From Hyalella azteca (Eukaryota > Arthropoda > Malacostraca > Amphipoda > Hyalellidae): a stretch of DNA of 64,000 bases. Shown here one piece after another: positions 1 through 14,543 of the stretch. Within the stretch, counting starts at the first letter, position 1. Each line of letters starts with the position of its first letter. Location: the NCBI RefSeq assembly GCF_000764305.2, contig NW_025946100.1:124001-188000 (forward strand). Reading direction: 5' to 3'. The notes below the pieces were generated by a model, which saw only the letters and a list, made by a program, of their open reading frames with translations, searched no databases and was not told the origin of the DNA. The translations under genes and the position numbers were made by a program.

Positions 1-1281
1 GCTTTTATACGGTAGTTATTATTGTACATATAATATAATGATAATTTATTATATTTCCACTTCCTTTATTTACTGAATATTATCTAGGTGGTTGGAATGA
101 AGGGTTACTGATCCGAATGAGTTATCAATGGCTTCCTTGTACTCCGTAAGTATCCGCTATAAGCAGATTAGTCCAGAAGTTAGATGTTTACAAGAGTGAT
201 TGTTGGGCACTGACTGTACACAAACATATATAAGTGGGGCAGCCAACACAACGCAGATTTTTTCGTTATGCCCAGCAATTTGCTTGTTCATATCTAGTAT
301 TACCAAATCAAGGAAAAACATTATATATATAAGGCTAGTTAACCGCCGAATCGTTCAAAAAAATTGATCGTAAAAAATATTTTCATGTCGAGCTGTTTAC
401 TGAGGGAAAATAATATATCGTATATTTTAGGGTAACTTTATAAGGAGACCCAATTTGAGGAGAGACTTTGAATCTATATAATGATGACCGTCACTTGAAT
501 GAGCGTGTGATTTGACATTATAGCTTGACGGCACAGAAGTTTCACCATAATACCAAGGATGAATCAATTTAATATTGACCATAGGTGCTTCTTCTGCTCT
601 AGGAAAAAGCAAACGAATACAACATTAATTGTATACATTGCTGCGATAGAAGCGCTTGATTAAATACATGCAATTAGAAAAATAAAACATTTTCGTGTTC
701 TCCAATTAACATTACGTTGTTATATCGCGACGATAGATGCCTTCAACGAGGTCTTGTAACGAATTCTATCGAATTCCCACTAAAGCATAAGTGAGAATAT
801 TGAAATATTGGAAATATTTGCAACAATCTGGAATTGATCTCTTATAGTTATCACAATTTAATCATAATACATACTTTATTACTATTCAATTTCCGAAGAA
901 CTCGTGAACATAACTTTTTACGACTCTATGAATATCTTGAAGACAGATGATAATGATTATGAATTATTCAATCGCGAGTAACGTTTAATTTTTTTCATCC
1001 TCGTTAGCGTATCCGCGATAAAAACTATCCATGCATGCGGAACGGCCACTAAATTAATGAGCATCGTATACAAGGTTCACTGAACTCGGGTCAGCTCTCA
1101 ATTCATTCACTTGAAATGTTGGCTGTGAATACAGTGAGTGTAGGAGATCACATACATCGCAGCAGCTCGAGCAGGAAGAGACGATGTCTGTTGCATCAAC
1201 GGCGACGCGTTGAGCATCCTGCTTGTCTATGGGTACCGCCTCCTAGTATATATATAAGCGTCTGCACTCAGAGGAATGGGT

Positions 1282-1390
1282 GAGACTTTGTCATAAATAT
1301 AGCGATGCACTTTTGGGTCCTCTTCAAACAGTAAAATTAAAAAGACTTTGTTCAAATAGCGATGCATTTTCGGGTGATCTTCACCCAGTT
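1282..1390. repeat. Two imperfect ~60-bp direct copies
   Basis: Two successive blocks share the order AGACTTTGT, then ATAGCGATGCA, then a TTTTCGGG-like stretch, then a CTTCA stretch, spaced about 60 bp apart. The copies have diverged. No coding role is apparent. Confidence 0.5.
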
Positions 1391-4300
1391 TGACCCGGAA
1401 AAAGGAGGTACGAGTGCTATACTCTGCAAGAGTGTCACTATTAGGACAACATGACCCAGCCATTTTTCTGAGTGTACATTCGTACTTACACATTGAAGAC
1501 TGACTGAATTATTCTGCGATTAATGAATAACTTCCTAATTGATCTTTTAGAGTCTGCCAAAACAGCGCATAACTGTATTGATTTGAGTTAGTTTCATTCG
1601 AGTCAAAAAAGGTTATGAGTTATCAGTTCAGAACGAAAGTGCATATTTTTTGAGGCAGTGACCAAAAAAAATATTGACACACATGCAAACCGACCTTGTA
1701 CACTAAGCCAGATAGCTTGCTGTGATTTCCTGCAATCTGTATGTATATGACAATACAAATGAAATGCGATTAATTTATATAAAACGTTATTTATGTCAAC
1801 CACTGCAATTCAGTATGTTTTTAATTCTGGTACACTAAACTATGACTATGAATATGGGCACTTAACTACTTATTTGTTTGTCTACGTTCACCCGCATAGG
1901 CAGTGCAGAGAGGCAAGTCGCCTCTCTGCCAATTAATGTCTAATAACGAAATTTATTTACGACGAGTAGTGTGGCTGAGATGTGGTCTGGTGCTGTGGCA
2001 GTGCAAGCATTTGGTATTAATATACTGTATAATTTCGCATGCCTTAACAGATAAAAAGCTCAAAAGAATCTCAACATATGAGAAAAAACTGTAAAGAACA
2101 CTCTGACGTCTTACGATTATACTAAAAATCCATCAACGATTTTAATTTGATATTTTCTTCACAATAATTAATTACTAAACCAATAAATTAAAATAATTGT
2201 AGTCCAATAAACGTTGTCAAAAAGAAACGAAATAAAAAGGTCGTAAAATCGAAGAAGTGCGAAATTTAATGTATCTCGCATCTATCAACTAATCGGAATC
2301 TTATGCTTTATTTACCTGTAGCTGATGAAAATGAGTAAAAAGATTTTCGTTTATCCCTCGTCTCATAGGGTTCGCATTATAGTGTTGCCAGAGAACTGGC
2401 GAGGCAACAACGACAGACGCCATTCGCATGTCAATGAATGACTGTTTTCGCAGCTTAATAGATTACAATCTACTTAATATCTCTTCTAAACTATTGTGAG
2501 CTAGGCGCACGAAATAAATTGTTGAACATATTTACGATTGCGTTTTGCGATATTTTCGTGTATGAAAATGTACGTACTAAATAATGCAACTGTCAATTAA
2601 GAGATATACAATATACATGTCACGCAAAAGAGATGTACATATATTTACGATAAGCACGTACACAGAACCTCAAGACACATTAACCAGACACATTAACATG
2701 TCTGTAAGAATTGTCAACTACTGCTGGCTTCACCTCTAACACTTTCGTGAGTCATGGACCATCGTAGAATACTAATCTTAATCTATCAGTATATTTAGAG
2801 TTCGTCAGTAATGGTCATGTACAAAGTTTGGACAGCTCCAACGCTCTGCTGCTGCACTCAAGTTTCACTGTTAATGCTCAGGGTATCAGCGTCGTATTAA
2901 CACACCAGATATTGACGACCCCCCGCAAGGACCGCCTTCACGCACCCGCCTCAACAGTGAAGTGAATATAGAGTGTATAAAAAATTGTCGCAGTTGAGCC
3001 ACCAGCAAAAACCAAAGGGTTCAAGATAGGTGATAAAATTTTGTAAGCTAAATGAGTTTTGTCTTTAATGAGGTAAGAAGAATTGGCTAGGCTGCTCATG
3101 CACACGCTCCAAGCATTTGCCCTTGTAACATTTATAGCAGAAGTCAAGCGTCGCACCGATGAATATATATGCGCATCTAGATGCTGAACTGAACTGATAA
3201 AGCTGATATACGTTGTTCATGAAGTTAGAATGTTTATTAAGCAATTTTTTTGTTCACATGTCCGGTCTGTAGAGGAAACTGTGAGCAAAAGGTGAAAGTC
3301 GCACGACGCTTCATTAAAATGCATTGTATTCGTGATCAAGTCACGTATGTCCGGGATATTTGAACAGAATGCAAATTGAATTCGTGATCTAAATGAATTC
3401 TAAGTTCCATTACGGCAATCACACTTCCTAGCTGATAGTCACTTTTCCTGGTGCACTTCCTGAATGAATTTATTATTTCAACAACTTTAGTGAGTTTGTA
3501 GAGAGTTCCATGAAAAGGCCAATTTTTTTTAGATGACGCTAGTTTTTGATGTTTGGTTCTGTACTATGAATCCCAATTAAATAAGTACCTACCTTTTAAA
3601 ACTACTGCTAAAGCTAACGCGGAAGTATTTATGAAGTATGATCGGAGACAGAGCTGACAGTTATAGGAAGTAAAACATCTTCGTATGCAATAGCATTCAT
3701 TTGTATCGAATTTGTTTGTTTTTGTTGTTTAAGTTGTTTTGTCATTTGTTTTTTCGTTTTTACTATTGATTCAGAAATACCGTGATTTTCAGCGGTGCAG
3801 TTAAATGCTTTTCATGTTGTCTGCTATAAAATTAAATGTGCTTGGTGACTGAATGATTTCTTTCGATTGCTGCGAGGTACCAGAAAGAATTTAGAATTTA
3901 ATAAAAAATATCTAAGTAAGGAAAGACCACGAATGCTGGAGATCTAGAAGATGTAGAAACGAAATAGTTAAGCTAAGGATAACTCAGTATTACCAAGTCC
4001 CCAATTATTACAAATGTTGCCATCAGGCGGACCCTTGATTACGATTACTTAAATAAATATTTCACGAAATAGTTTGACATTATGGTCAACTAGGACCCTT
4101 TCTTCGACAACCTATCTTGATCTAGAGTTACTAGACGAACTAATACAGCTCGTTACTGCAAACTACGAACTAAGATACTAAATAAATTTTTTGTCTATAC
4201 TGAATTCCATTAACATCTAAGTGAACTAGAAGCTTTAGCTTATACACAAAGGTGCTCCCAGTAATAATATTTTAATACAACAAATTTTAAATTGCTCTAT

Positions 4301-7106
4301 TTCCATAAAGCTTACTTAATGAATTTTAATGGAATTCTCAGAAGTTCCAGATCTGTAATTTTACTTATTATTATAACCAATTAAGCTACATGTCTTTCAT
4401 CGCAGATTTGATTCGATTTTTTTTTCAAGGTCTATTTTTTGAGACCGCTGAATTTCAATCAAAAATAAGGACAGCACAAAATATCTCCTTTTAAATTCTT
4501 TGATCTGATCGCTTTCCATCCAAAATTGGTAAATACTATTTGTATTAAATACCGTACCCAAATATTACTCCTTTTCCGCCATTCTTATTGAGCGACAGGC
4601 AATCAATGAAATAGATTTAAAGATATTCATTCATTCATAATAATGTGGTTGGTACTGCATAATTGAAGAAAAATCCCCACCAACGGTATTATCTATACTG
4701 AATATAGAGAACATGGAATGATCATTGTAAGCCGATACCGCCAATTTGCAACAATTTTCTGTAAATTAATAATTCTGCTTTAATATCACTGGAGCAACCT
4801 TAATCGAACAAAGTCGATTTATAAAAGCACTCTAGTCCTCGGTCCGAAAGTAACCTTCCGTGGCCTAGAAATCAGAAGCAATAGGTAAAAGTCACAGATA
4901 TATTATTCAAATAGGTCATTCAACCATCAACCCGCAATAAGCACGGTAAATTATTAAGCCTAAACTATGCAAGCATAAAATTAATTATCTTCCATCCTGC
5001 GACTACAAATTCTCTTTAATTCAAAATTGTATGTACGAGTTTAATTTACGGCAGTGAGATTACGTTAATAGACTCATTTCGAGAATTTTTAAAACAGTTC
5101 GGCCATTTTTTTACACAACACTTTTTTACGGGAAACTTAGTTCCATGCAAACTGCACTCCGGAAATAACTCGGCTTATTGCAGTTCAATTTACCGGAAAA
5201 ATAAATTTGCATGCGTGGGAAGTGTCCCCTGAACCGATTAATGTGATGCCATTGCCAGATTTAAAGCCTTAAAAATAACAACCCTTAATGAAATATGAGA
5301 GTGAACAAGTGTAAGAAGTTGTATAGAGTTATGTATCAGAGTAATCGATAGTGTTTTCTGCGTTCAAAAACTTCATGGATGGATATTGGATTTGAATATT
5401 TTTATTGGAGATTTGCATTGGGCTGAGCCACCAATAGTGTACTGAGCCACCAATCTGAAACATAAAACTGGAACTAACAGTTGAAAAAATCAACTTGAAT
5501 AAGTAACTGAAACAGTACTGAAACACCGTTTAGGAACATCGTATCGAAACCGTCATATCTTCGGCCATCTTTGGCTCATCAAAAATCCGTCAAAATTTTC
5601 AGCTAATTTCACGCGCCTTGTAAAGTGAATCTCAAACTGTTTAGATAATATTTATATTGGACGACATTGTGCTGAACGGTAGAGCAATGTAGTCAAGTTT
5701 TTTTAACTTGTCTAATCATAATTGCTAATGATCGCTCACGGAAAAACGCTCCAGCCTTGGTTCAATATCAGAGTTATATCGGCACTCTATGATCGAATGT
5801 TAGGTAGTCACGTTAATTTTTTAAAGTTTCCTTATCTTAATTGCTAATAATCGCTTCAGACCTGGTTTGTTATCATAGCCGTTTTATGGACATCTGATGA
5901 ATGGCCGAGGGCTGATGGTTATTATTAAGTTCTAATTTGCAACCTGTCAATTCCAGCGGAGCAAGTCTTTGTTAGACGGGCAGATATGGCATATGGATTT
6001 TACATAAGAAATGCTATTGAAGTAAAAATTACAGACACCGCCAGTATGCCGTGAATATTTCAATAGTAATATTCAAAATGTCTTGTCCAATTTCTGTTCA
6101 CAATTTCAACATAGATTGCCTATTGCAGGTGTAAACAAAAATTTCAGACCAGAGGTTATTCGGAGGTCATTTTAATGATGACTAAATATAATGAAGCACT
6201 ATTTGGTTCCATATGCAATAAATCAGTCATTCTAACTGCCGGTTGAGATCCTGCTTATTATATAGCTAAGATATCGTATCAGGTTAGTTCCTTCACAGCC
6301 CAGTCATATCCTTAAATTTACTGCGAACGTCACCAGCAAATCGCATAATTTTTAAATTACCGATCATTAAGTCTTTTAAATTTTCGAATCATCCCACGAC
6401 TAATTGATCAGGAATTAACAGCCTCGAAGATAACGATTTATACTCATAACAAAGTTGCAAATTTTCCCAGTTATTAAGAGAATTTTGACAAACTGTAGAT
6501 TAATTTTACTCACCAGACACCAGGAACAGTTACGGTGTAATTTTCAAATTATTTAAATTTTTCATAATGATTAGTCGTTGAAAAATACTTCAGATTTACT
6601 AAATTCGCAAGCATTTCTTTCTTCTTGCATATCTCATAACAAAACTCAATGCTAAATCGTTTTCAATGAGTTTCAACTCTTAGCCTATTTTTAACTCTAG
6701 TTGAACTAGCGTATTGCTTAATTATTGTTAAGCTTAATTGATTATTTTTTGTGCTGCCAAATGATTCGATTCATCGGCGACATTTATTAATTTGTGCCAA
6801 TCGTGCAGAAAATAGTGTCTTAGTTATCGGTCCTTGAGCGAGGAACACCTATATAATAGTCACTAGATTGCTTACTTTTTTAAACATATTAAGTAAAAAT
6901 TTAATTTTAATCAAATTGCGTGCTAAACCAGCTTTATTGGAGAAAGCTATAAACAAGCATTGAAATTTCAGATTTTTCATTGCTTTTTACATTCTAAGCA
7001 AAAATCTTAGCAAAGAATCATATACAAATGCTTTTGATAGATTTTTGCGGTTTTTATAAAACATATTCTGTGTTAGTTAAAGTAACTGCATATAATTTTT
7101 TCTCAA

Positions 7107-7131
7107 GAGTTTGTAACTTGGTTACAAACTC
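7107..7131. repeat. Short perfect inverted repeat
   Basis: Two 11-base arms (GAGTTTGTAAC and its exact reverse complement) flank a 3-base spacer. It would form a small hairpin. There is no T-run or gene context that makes it a terminator, so its role is unknown. Confidence 0.7.
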
Positions 7132-10100
7132 CTAGAAGTTAGCAAGAAACGGGTTTAAAAATATTTTGACACGTGATATTTCATTCGAAAATTTGTTACG
7201 TTATGTGAGAAATTGTGCTGCTTTAAAAACTGTTAAAAGTTTTTTGAGGTTTCGGGGAAAATTTATTTTATTCGCAAACGTTGTGCTAATTGTTAAATTA
7301 AATTAGACCACGGCAAAATTTGACGGAGGAATTTATATGGCCGAAAAAATTCACATTTCAATGAGTCAGATATAGTGATTTTAAATTTTTCATATCTACC
7401 CTCAAATCAAATCGAATATATGCTATCGGGAGTGGATTAAATCAAGATGATCAAATTCACTGCAGAAATATTCAACTGTGAATAACAAAACATATTATCC
7501 ACTTTAACTTCCTCATTAGCAATCACTTCCTAGTAATACAAGTCCAGTCATCCTAGCTTCACAGGAGTAGCACACCGATCCCCTCACTCGGCGACGGCTC
7601 AGTGTTGACTAAGTGGGACACTCGGGGCCGAGCAGCCCGAGCGGCGCTGCCATGCGCCGAGGCAGATTGCCAGAGTGGGCATCAGAGTGGCGCCAACGCC
7701 AACTACGTTACTCTCCTAAACGCAGTAAATTCAAATTGTGAAGGTCGCGGCACCCAACACTTCTGTGCAGTCGTTAGTATACCTTCAGAAGATTTTTTGT
7801 TTCAAATTTTAACGGGGCTAGTACATGAAACAAGGAGGGGAAAACTGCTGAAAAATTAGCTTTATTATCATACTGAGGAAACAAGTTAAATGGTTATTCA
7901 ATCACGTGCGAATATTATCCAATACTTCATTCTGACATGAATTTTTTGTCTCAGCCACTGCGATTGACATTGAATTCTTTGTTCTTTTTAATAACGTGGG
8001 CTGAGTCTTTGCAAATAGGAGGATATTTTATGTGCCAGTTATGCAACGTTTATCATATTAATCTGACGTCATGCACCCAGTAGTATATGTGTGCCAATAA
8101 TGGTATCTAAGATACTTTGATGGCGATAAGCTCCCATGAGAACAGAGCGCAGAGTATTAAGGAAATGAGATGATTGTCACCTTGGACCTGACGCTTGGCA
8201 AGTGATTGTTCATTATGAACCCTGTACTTTAAACACAAGCGTGCAAGCGCACACTCTTGGCAGCGTGCGCCAAACAAACACTATAAATAAACAAAATATA
8301 AACAAACACAATTTTTTTCCGATGTATTTGTTGAGTAGGAGGGTACATTGAAGCTTAACATTGAAGTCAAATTATTCGCTATGGTTTGTTTATGCACATA
8401 TGCAACATTCTTGGCTGTAGAATTGAATTTAAATGAACTATTGAATATTATTTGACATGAATTATTACAGCGAGAAAAAAAATTCATCATATTTTTTCCG
8501 TTAATAATTTCTTACGGCAATAAAAAAGTTTAATTGAAGACTAGACCGGTCACTGCAGGGCGTGAGTTCACCTTAGGATTCCTTCTCAGTTGCAGTTGTA
8601 AAATTGACTTTATAAGTAGGTCCCAAAAACCTAATGTTTGAAATGGAATTCATGGTCTATTCATTCAAACTATTTTTTTGTAAAGTTATTATAAGAGTTT
8701 AATCATAGAAAAAGCTTATGATACGATGAAAACTTTTCGATTTTGCCAGGAACTAGATAATTGATTTTAGATCCATAGGAGCTGTGTTTTATAGATACAC
8801 TCTGGAGACGACGAGTTCCAAACACGAAGTTCCAAATGCGCAGAACGATATATTAGCACGCGATAATCGGCGATGTTAGATGAAATGATAAAAAAAACTT
8901 AAATTCGTATGTGTTTAAATTTATCTTAAATTTGATAGATTTTCCACTTGCATGAAAGCGAAAATATACGCAATGCGATTTCGGCAATCATGTATTGTGA
9001 ATTATGAAATAAGCCATGATCTAGAACGGTGTTTCTAGGGCTGAGCTGTCGCTTCTGACCTTGTACTTCATAACCAAGTTCTGAATGTCAAGCGTGAAGT
9101 ACTTCATCGATCGCTACTACTGGCTGTACTGTACACACGGTCGCTTGGTACAGCTACACGTCACAAAGATGCGTTTATAAAGAGGTCGATCACCGAGGAA
9201 CGTTACTGGGAAGTTAATCGGAAATCCAATTCAAACTTGCCAAAGAGCTGTGATCTATGCATTATTCATTTAAATTCAAGCAAAGCTGTTCGTATGAGAC
9301 TTTTTTAAAATATGTTTGGTTACCTCTGAGGCTCTGACATCTACGATTTAACTACTAATTAATTTTTTAAAGTATTGCGTATAGAGTCTGAAACAGCCAT
9401 CATAATGGGTGTTTGTTTACACGTTGCATTAGCCGTTGGAAAAATGTACGACGCACAACTTTAATCATCAACCAAATGCACCATGCTGTCCATGCACCAT
9501 GAATCAGATACACTGGGTCTGTAGATTCCTCTGATTCATAAAGTTAAATTGAGCAGTTGCTATTTTTGCAGAAGACACACCAGGATAAATAACGTTTTCG
9601 TTATGAAAATTGACAGAAAATAATTATAATACATGAGTAACTGTCTTATTATGGGCTTTGTGGCACTGGTTCTTATGGTCGCGAATCAGTTTTTTATTTA
9701 ATATCGCGAAAGCGCCTGATAAAATAAGCAAAAATTGCGATTTCATTAGGAGTTATTTGCTGCAATAAAATGAAAGTGTTTTTATTATCAAGGAGTCAAC
9801 GATTTTTTATGCTCCAACCATCTCTTATTCTTTTATTTTGTTGCAGACTGCCACATCTTCTTGAAATGTCTGACGGACCCGATCATGGACCCGATATTAT
9901 TGGATGACCCATAATTTTAAATTTATTTTCATTATAATACTTATAAATTATTCGCTTCAATGCAATATCATGATTCATTATTATTCTCTAAAAACACTGG
10001 CAGCTCCTTGAAAAACATTCGTTCATCAAATTTTATTGATCGTTTGTTGAAAATTCATTTCAGGAAAGCGCGGTCTCCTCCGGGCCCCGGCTTGAAAAGT

Positions 10101-11519
10101 AATGCTGCGACTTGATCGAGAGCCAAATGGATTTTTTGTTGATTTCATTGCATTCTAGATTATGCAAGCTCTAGACAGGTTAAAAATTTGTATGTGCGAG
10201 TACTGGACTGCCCATGAAGTCTTTTAAATTTTCTGCAGAATTTCATGAACCCGAAAGATTTCATGTTCACGAATTCTACTAGTCAAAAGACGTAAAGTAA
10301 AAAATGTGCCTCCAAGGTTAATTTATCACCCAAAGTTGTCATGGCGATCATTCAAAGACTACCATTCTACGATAAATTTTCTGCTGTTGCAATAAGCACG
10401 AATTACTTCTGAAACGATGTAATTATTATTAGGTTTACCGTTTTATTATTTTGTAATGAATTACCATAATTTGCATCATCCTACTCCGTTAATTTGAACT
10501 AGTAACGAATAATAATAAACAATTAATATTATTTAGACATTTAACTAATATTACTTAACTAACAATATTTAACTAATATAATGACTCTTGACTATATCTG
10601 AATCACTTTATGACTTTAGACTCGTTATGACGTATGCAAGTCTGACAATTTCGTACAAATTTGTGCCCACAGCTGTGCGATGTGAACAAGGCATGGGCAG
10701 CGAATACCGGACCGTCAGACTCGGACTGTCGGACGGGCGTCGGGCAGTGACCCAGTCTTGCCGTGGCAGGCATTTAGATAAGAGGTGTGGTGCTGCTACG
10801 TAAACGGGTTCTTTCTAGGAGAGGCTTCCTCTCGCGCCACTCCTGGCACTAACGGTTCATGTTGAACATTTTTTAGCATCAACAGGCACACAAAAGCAGT
10901 GTTTTCAATGCCAAATTTTCCTTGTGTGCTCTTGCTCCTACTTAGTTGCATTATTGCATCAATGTCCTTACTCGTTTTTGTAAACAATATGTAAAATGGA
11001 TGACGTGAATTTTCGAAAGCGAGTTGTGCTGCGGAAATTTTCGTAGAGACTCTGACCAGGGTGCCGCAGAGTGGAGAGCTGCGGATCAGGTTTTGATGAC
11101 TGGAAGAAAGTAGGGTACTTCGCATGCCGAACATAGAAATGCGTGCTCAGAAGTTTGAAGGCTGTTCGAGTAGCAAATGACTTAAAAGTTAACTATTAAT
11201 TTGACTAAGTGGTCATGCTTTCGGGAATGTTCAGAAGTTTTTCTCATAATAAAACCGATAAACATTGCATTTTATAGCCCTCAGCATTGTGTTATGTACT
11301 GATTTATCGTGTGAAATCAAGTCTTGGATTCTTATCAATGAACATCAATATTAATTTACTGCGAAGAATCATAAATTTATGCTGCACCATCTTAAAGAGC
11401 TCTAAGTATGTTAATGTATATTATTTATCTATGGTCAAGTCCCAGAAAGTTCGTGTTCCAGTGCAGGCAATGGCGCATAACGTCAGAACCTTGTTATAAT
11501 CGGGGGATCTGCCAAGCAC

Positions 11520-11837
11520 ATGGAAGCTATGGAAATCGTAAGATGTTTACCACGCCTCTGGACATCGTTAGCAGCAAAAGACGAGGTTTCATTAAGAAAA
11601 CGAATCGACTCAAAAGAGAACACAAAGGGAACATCTCGCTCTCTCTCTCTCTTTGAATTTTCCCAACAACTATATATCAATGGTAATTACGGAATATTGC
11701 ATGATTTAAAAACGTCGAATGCGTTTTTCTTGAGTGAACTTGAGCATTTCGGTGACTACAAACGCAGCGATGACGTGGAGATGCCAACTGAATCCACCAA
11801 GTTCGTAAATCATAAGGCGATGATAAGCCGTGAGTAA
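11520..11837 (+). CDS. Weak candidate exon, 105-codon open frame
   Basis: An ATG frame with an in-frame stop just upstream runs 105 codons to a TAA. A good donor, GTGAGTAA, begins at about 11830, eight bases before the frame ends, and would leave a phase 1 exit. Phase 1 is what exons E, F and K accept, so this could be one more upstream first exon. Against it, the product resembles no family I know, and part of it is encoded by a CT microsatellite (about 11638-11653) giving a SerLeu run. I regard it as unproven. Confidence 0.2.
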   Translation: MEAMEIVRCLPRLWTSLAAKDEVSLRKRIDSKENTKGTSRSLSLFEFSQQLYINGNYGILHDLKTSNAFFLSELEHFGDYKRSDDVEMPTESTKFVNHKAMISRE

Positions 11838-12286
11838 ATTTTGAAGCTCAAATTTTGATAAATTTAGCGTTTAAATTCCATACCGTGAACATATTTATAA
11901 CGCATCATTATAGAAATATGAGACAATATTATAAACTTTAATATGGTATCATTTATTTGAAAAATGGTTGCAACTCAATCAATTTCTGGATTGAAAATTT
12001 CCCTGCTGTTTTCTTATTTTAATCGTTATGCCATGTGAAATTCGTTTTCACATAACTTTCCATAATTGTATACAAATTATGACAATATAAAAATAGACGT
12101 GCGCTTGTACATACTTCTATGTTGCAATACCCGCCAGTGTTTAACGTTGCAAGCTTCTTTGACATGTTACAATGCCTTTCGGATTTTAACGTTATACTCT
12201 GCTTCTCCATGTTAAAAACACACCAGATATTGACTTGATAATCTCCTTGTCCATGCTGTACTGCCGCTCTACAGAGCTTGATCATA

Positions 12287-12606
12287 AGCTGCTCCTCCAT
12301 GCTGACCTTGAAAGCGCGTCAGCATATTATTGTTAAGAAGGTAATGCAGCCATAGCGTACGCCCCGACATTATCCGTATACGTTGGAGGGACGGAGCCAG
12401 CGGCCTCTCGACGCGCCCTAAACTTCGCGCTCGACTGGACGCTCAAAGCTGCTCCTCCATGCTGACCTTGAAAGCGCGTCAGCATATTATTGTTAAGAAG
12501 GTAATGCAGCCATAGCGTACGCCCCGACATTCTCCGTATAAGTTGGAGGGACGGAGCCAGCGGCCTCTCGACGCGCCCTAAACTTCGCGCTCGACTGGAC
12601 GCTCGA
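12287..12606. repeat. 160-bp tandem duplication, GC- and CpG-rich
   Basis: Two head-to-tail copies with a 160-bp period: 12287-12446 and 12447-12606. They match almost base for base, with only a few substitutions such as TATCCGTATACG against TCTCCGTATAAG. The unit is much richer in GC and CpG than the surrounding AT-rich DNA. A poly-T tract follows at about 12616. The near identity implies a recent event. No reading frame in it is convincing. Confidence 0.85.
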
Positions 12607-14543
12607 ACTCTTCCGTTTTTTTTTTTTAAGAAAATTGTACAAGGATTTTGATATATGTTTTGGATGCTTCACGATTGTGTCATACAGTTTTTAGTTTTAA
12701 CTGTCACCAAACGTGTTATTTAATTGGGGCTCAGGTTTAGGAGAAATTGTGATAGCCAGGTAGGAGTAAATTCAACTAATAGCTGCATTAAATTTTGAAG
12801 GCAAATAAATTTAAACCTTTCCACTGTTGAAAAATTACAGTTTCTTTACAGTTAATTACCGATTCATTCACTTCTTTCGGCCATAGCGATTGACTTTGAA
12901 TTCTTAGTTCTCCTTCTGTCATTATGAAGGGCTGAATTCATCGTTGCAAATTTCTTGCCTTGGTCGTGACGCTTGACAAGTAATTAATTGTTTAGTTTTG
13001 AATGAACATCGTGTCAAAACACTGACAAGCTAAGTTAATTGCTTATAAAGTTATTGCTTACTACGTAATTAATCTAGAAACTTTTGATATTGAGTGATGT
13101 GCACAATTTGAGGTATAGAAAAAAAACACTCGGAGTTCAGAGTGGCTACTTGTCATAGTGATAGGTTTCTTCGATCTCGATAGAGAGTGGACGGCATATA
13201 ATAATCTATCAATGTTGATTATTTCTATCATGTGTCATCAAAATTATGCCCTTACGTCTGCCGTTCGGAGTCGAGCAGGATTTAGCGCGGGCATGTTGTT
13301 GAGTGACATTCCTTACGTGAATTATGTCTCTGCTCGGGGATAGGAGCTTTAGCAACTACGGCGATTATGTTCCATCCAAATGTCAACTTGACAAGCACTC
13401 GATATCTGTTGCCAAGTGATCTGTTGCCGCATTCACATAGGCAGAATTGCAGAAAATATAATATATTTATATTCATTAATTCATGAGGTCGCTAAAATGT
13501 ACACGTAACAGGTATCATCGAAAATCATTTTGTTCTGTTTAACTTTGAAATTTCTCGAGATAACATGTCGAAATATGGTTGATCTTCTTAATAGTTGAAA
13601 AACGGCAAATATTCAAGCGACTGACTCTTTGAACCCATTTAAAATCTATTCACTCTGAGAAGTAACTATGAGCAGTTAATTTCAATTCACGAGGTAATCG
13701 CGAAGAAAGTGGGACAGACAAATAAAGCACAACCGGGTATATTAAATTTAATTTGGTTTAAAATATTTGAATGGTATTATCGTCTCTGAATCCTTAAATT
13801 GTGCAGGGCTAAGCGCGAGACTGCAATGCCACTCGCTGACCTATCCTCGAGCCAACATGACGCAGCAGATATTCCCAGGCATGATATGACACGGCAGTAG
13901 TGATACTTTCATTATATTGCTATGCAGCAGTTAGATGCTGCAATAGCCGCTGTACCTAGTAACATCGAGCCACGACCGTACGTTATTTCGTTATTAAGAA
14001 GACTAAATTCGTAATGTAATCAACAGAATTTTATGAACCACAAAGTCAGTAAAATAATAAATAAGGCAAATTTTATTTGTATAATCGCTTGCGTAATCTC
14101 GAAAAATGATTGATTATACAGTTCACTTTAAAACTTGAATAAGCAATAAAATGTACCGGTTGGTCTCCACCGCTTCACAAGCAGACGATTATTTGTGTGA
14201 AGGAGCGCTAATTTGATCACTATTCAGAAAGAGACCATAAATATGCGTGACTAGAAACGTGACAAACTTTATGAACATTACGTTTCCCTTTCAGTTTCTT
14301 AGTTTGGTTTTCGTACTTGTAGAGAATAGTGAATTTTTTTAGCTTGATGAGTATTTTTTCATTTATTTATTACTATCAAACTAAGTTAATTTTTGAATTG
14401 TTTAGTTGATAATATTTTAGAAAGAATCCACGGGAGGGGATTTGTATTGTAAATTTACTAAATTATTGCACAATTTGATAAAGATGATATTATAAAATTA
14501 GTAAGTGACATTATAAAGTACCTATAAAGAAAAGTTAGTAGAC

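Larger units (their letters stand above)
1..14420. other. Non-coding AT-rich flank
   Basis: I see no convincing protein-coding exon, rRNA or tRNA in this stretch. The open frames present are short, lack family motifs and rarely sit between plausible splice sites. A locally GC-rich patch near 7585-7700 contains an initiator-like TCAGTG at 7599-7604. It could be a promoter or 5' UTR exon for the downstream gene, but I found no downstream promoter element at the right spacing. Small repeats are listed separately. Confidence 0.6.

Noticed and set aside
7107..7131. Hairpin as a transcription terminator
   Set aside because: This is eukaryotic sequence with no gene ending nearby and no T tract after the hairpin.
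7585..7700. GC-rich patch with TCAGTG, possible promoter
   Set aside because: The initiator word is present but no downstream element falls at the right spacing and no TATA box was seen, so it is noted only in the flank entry.
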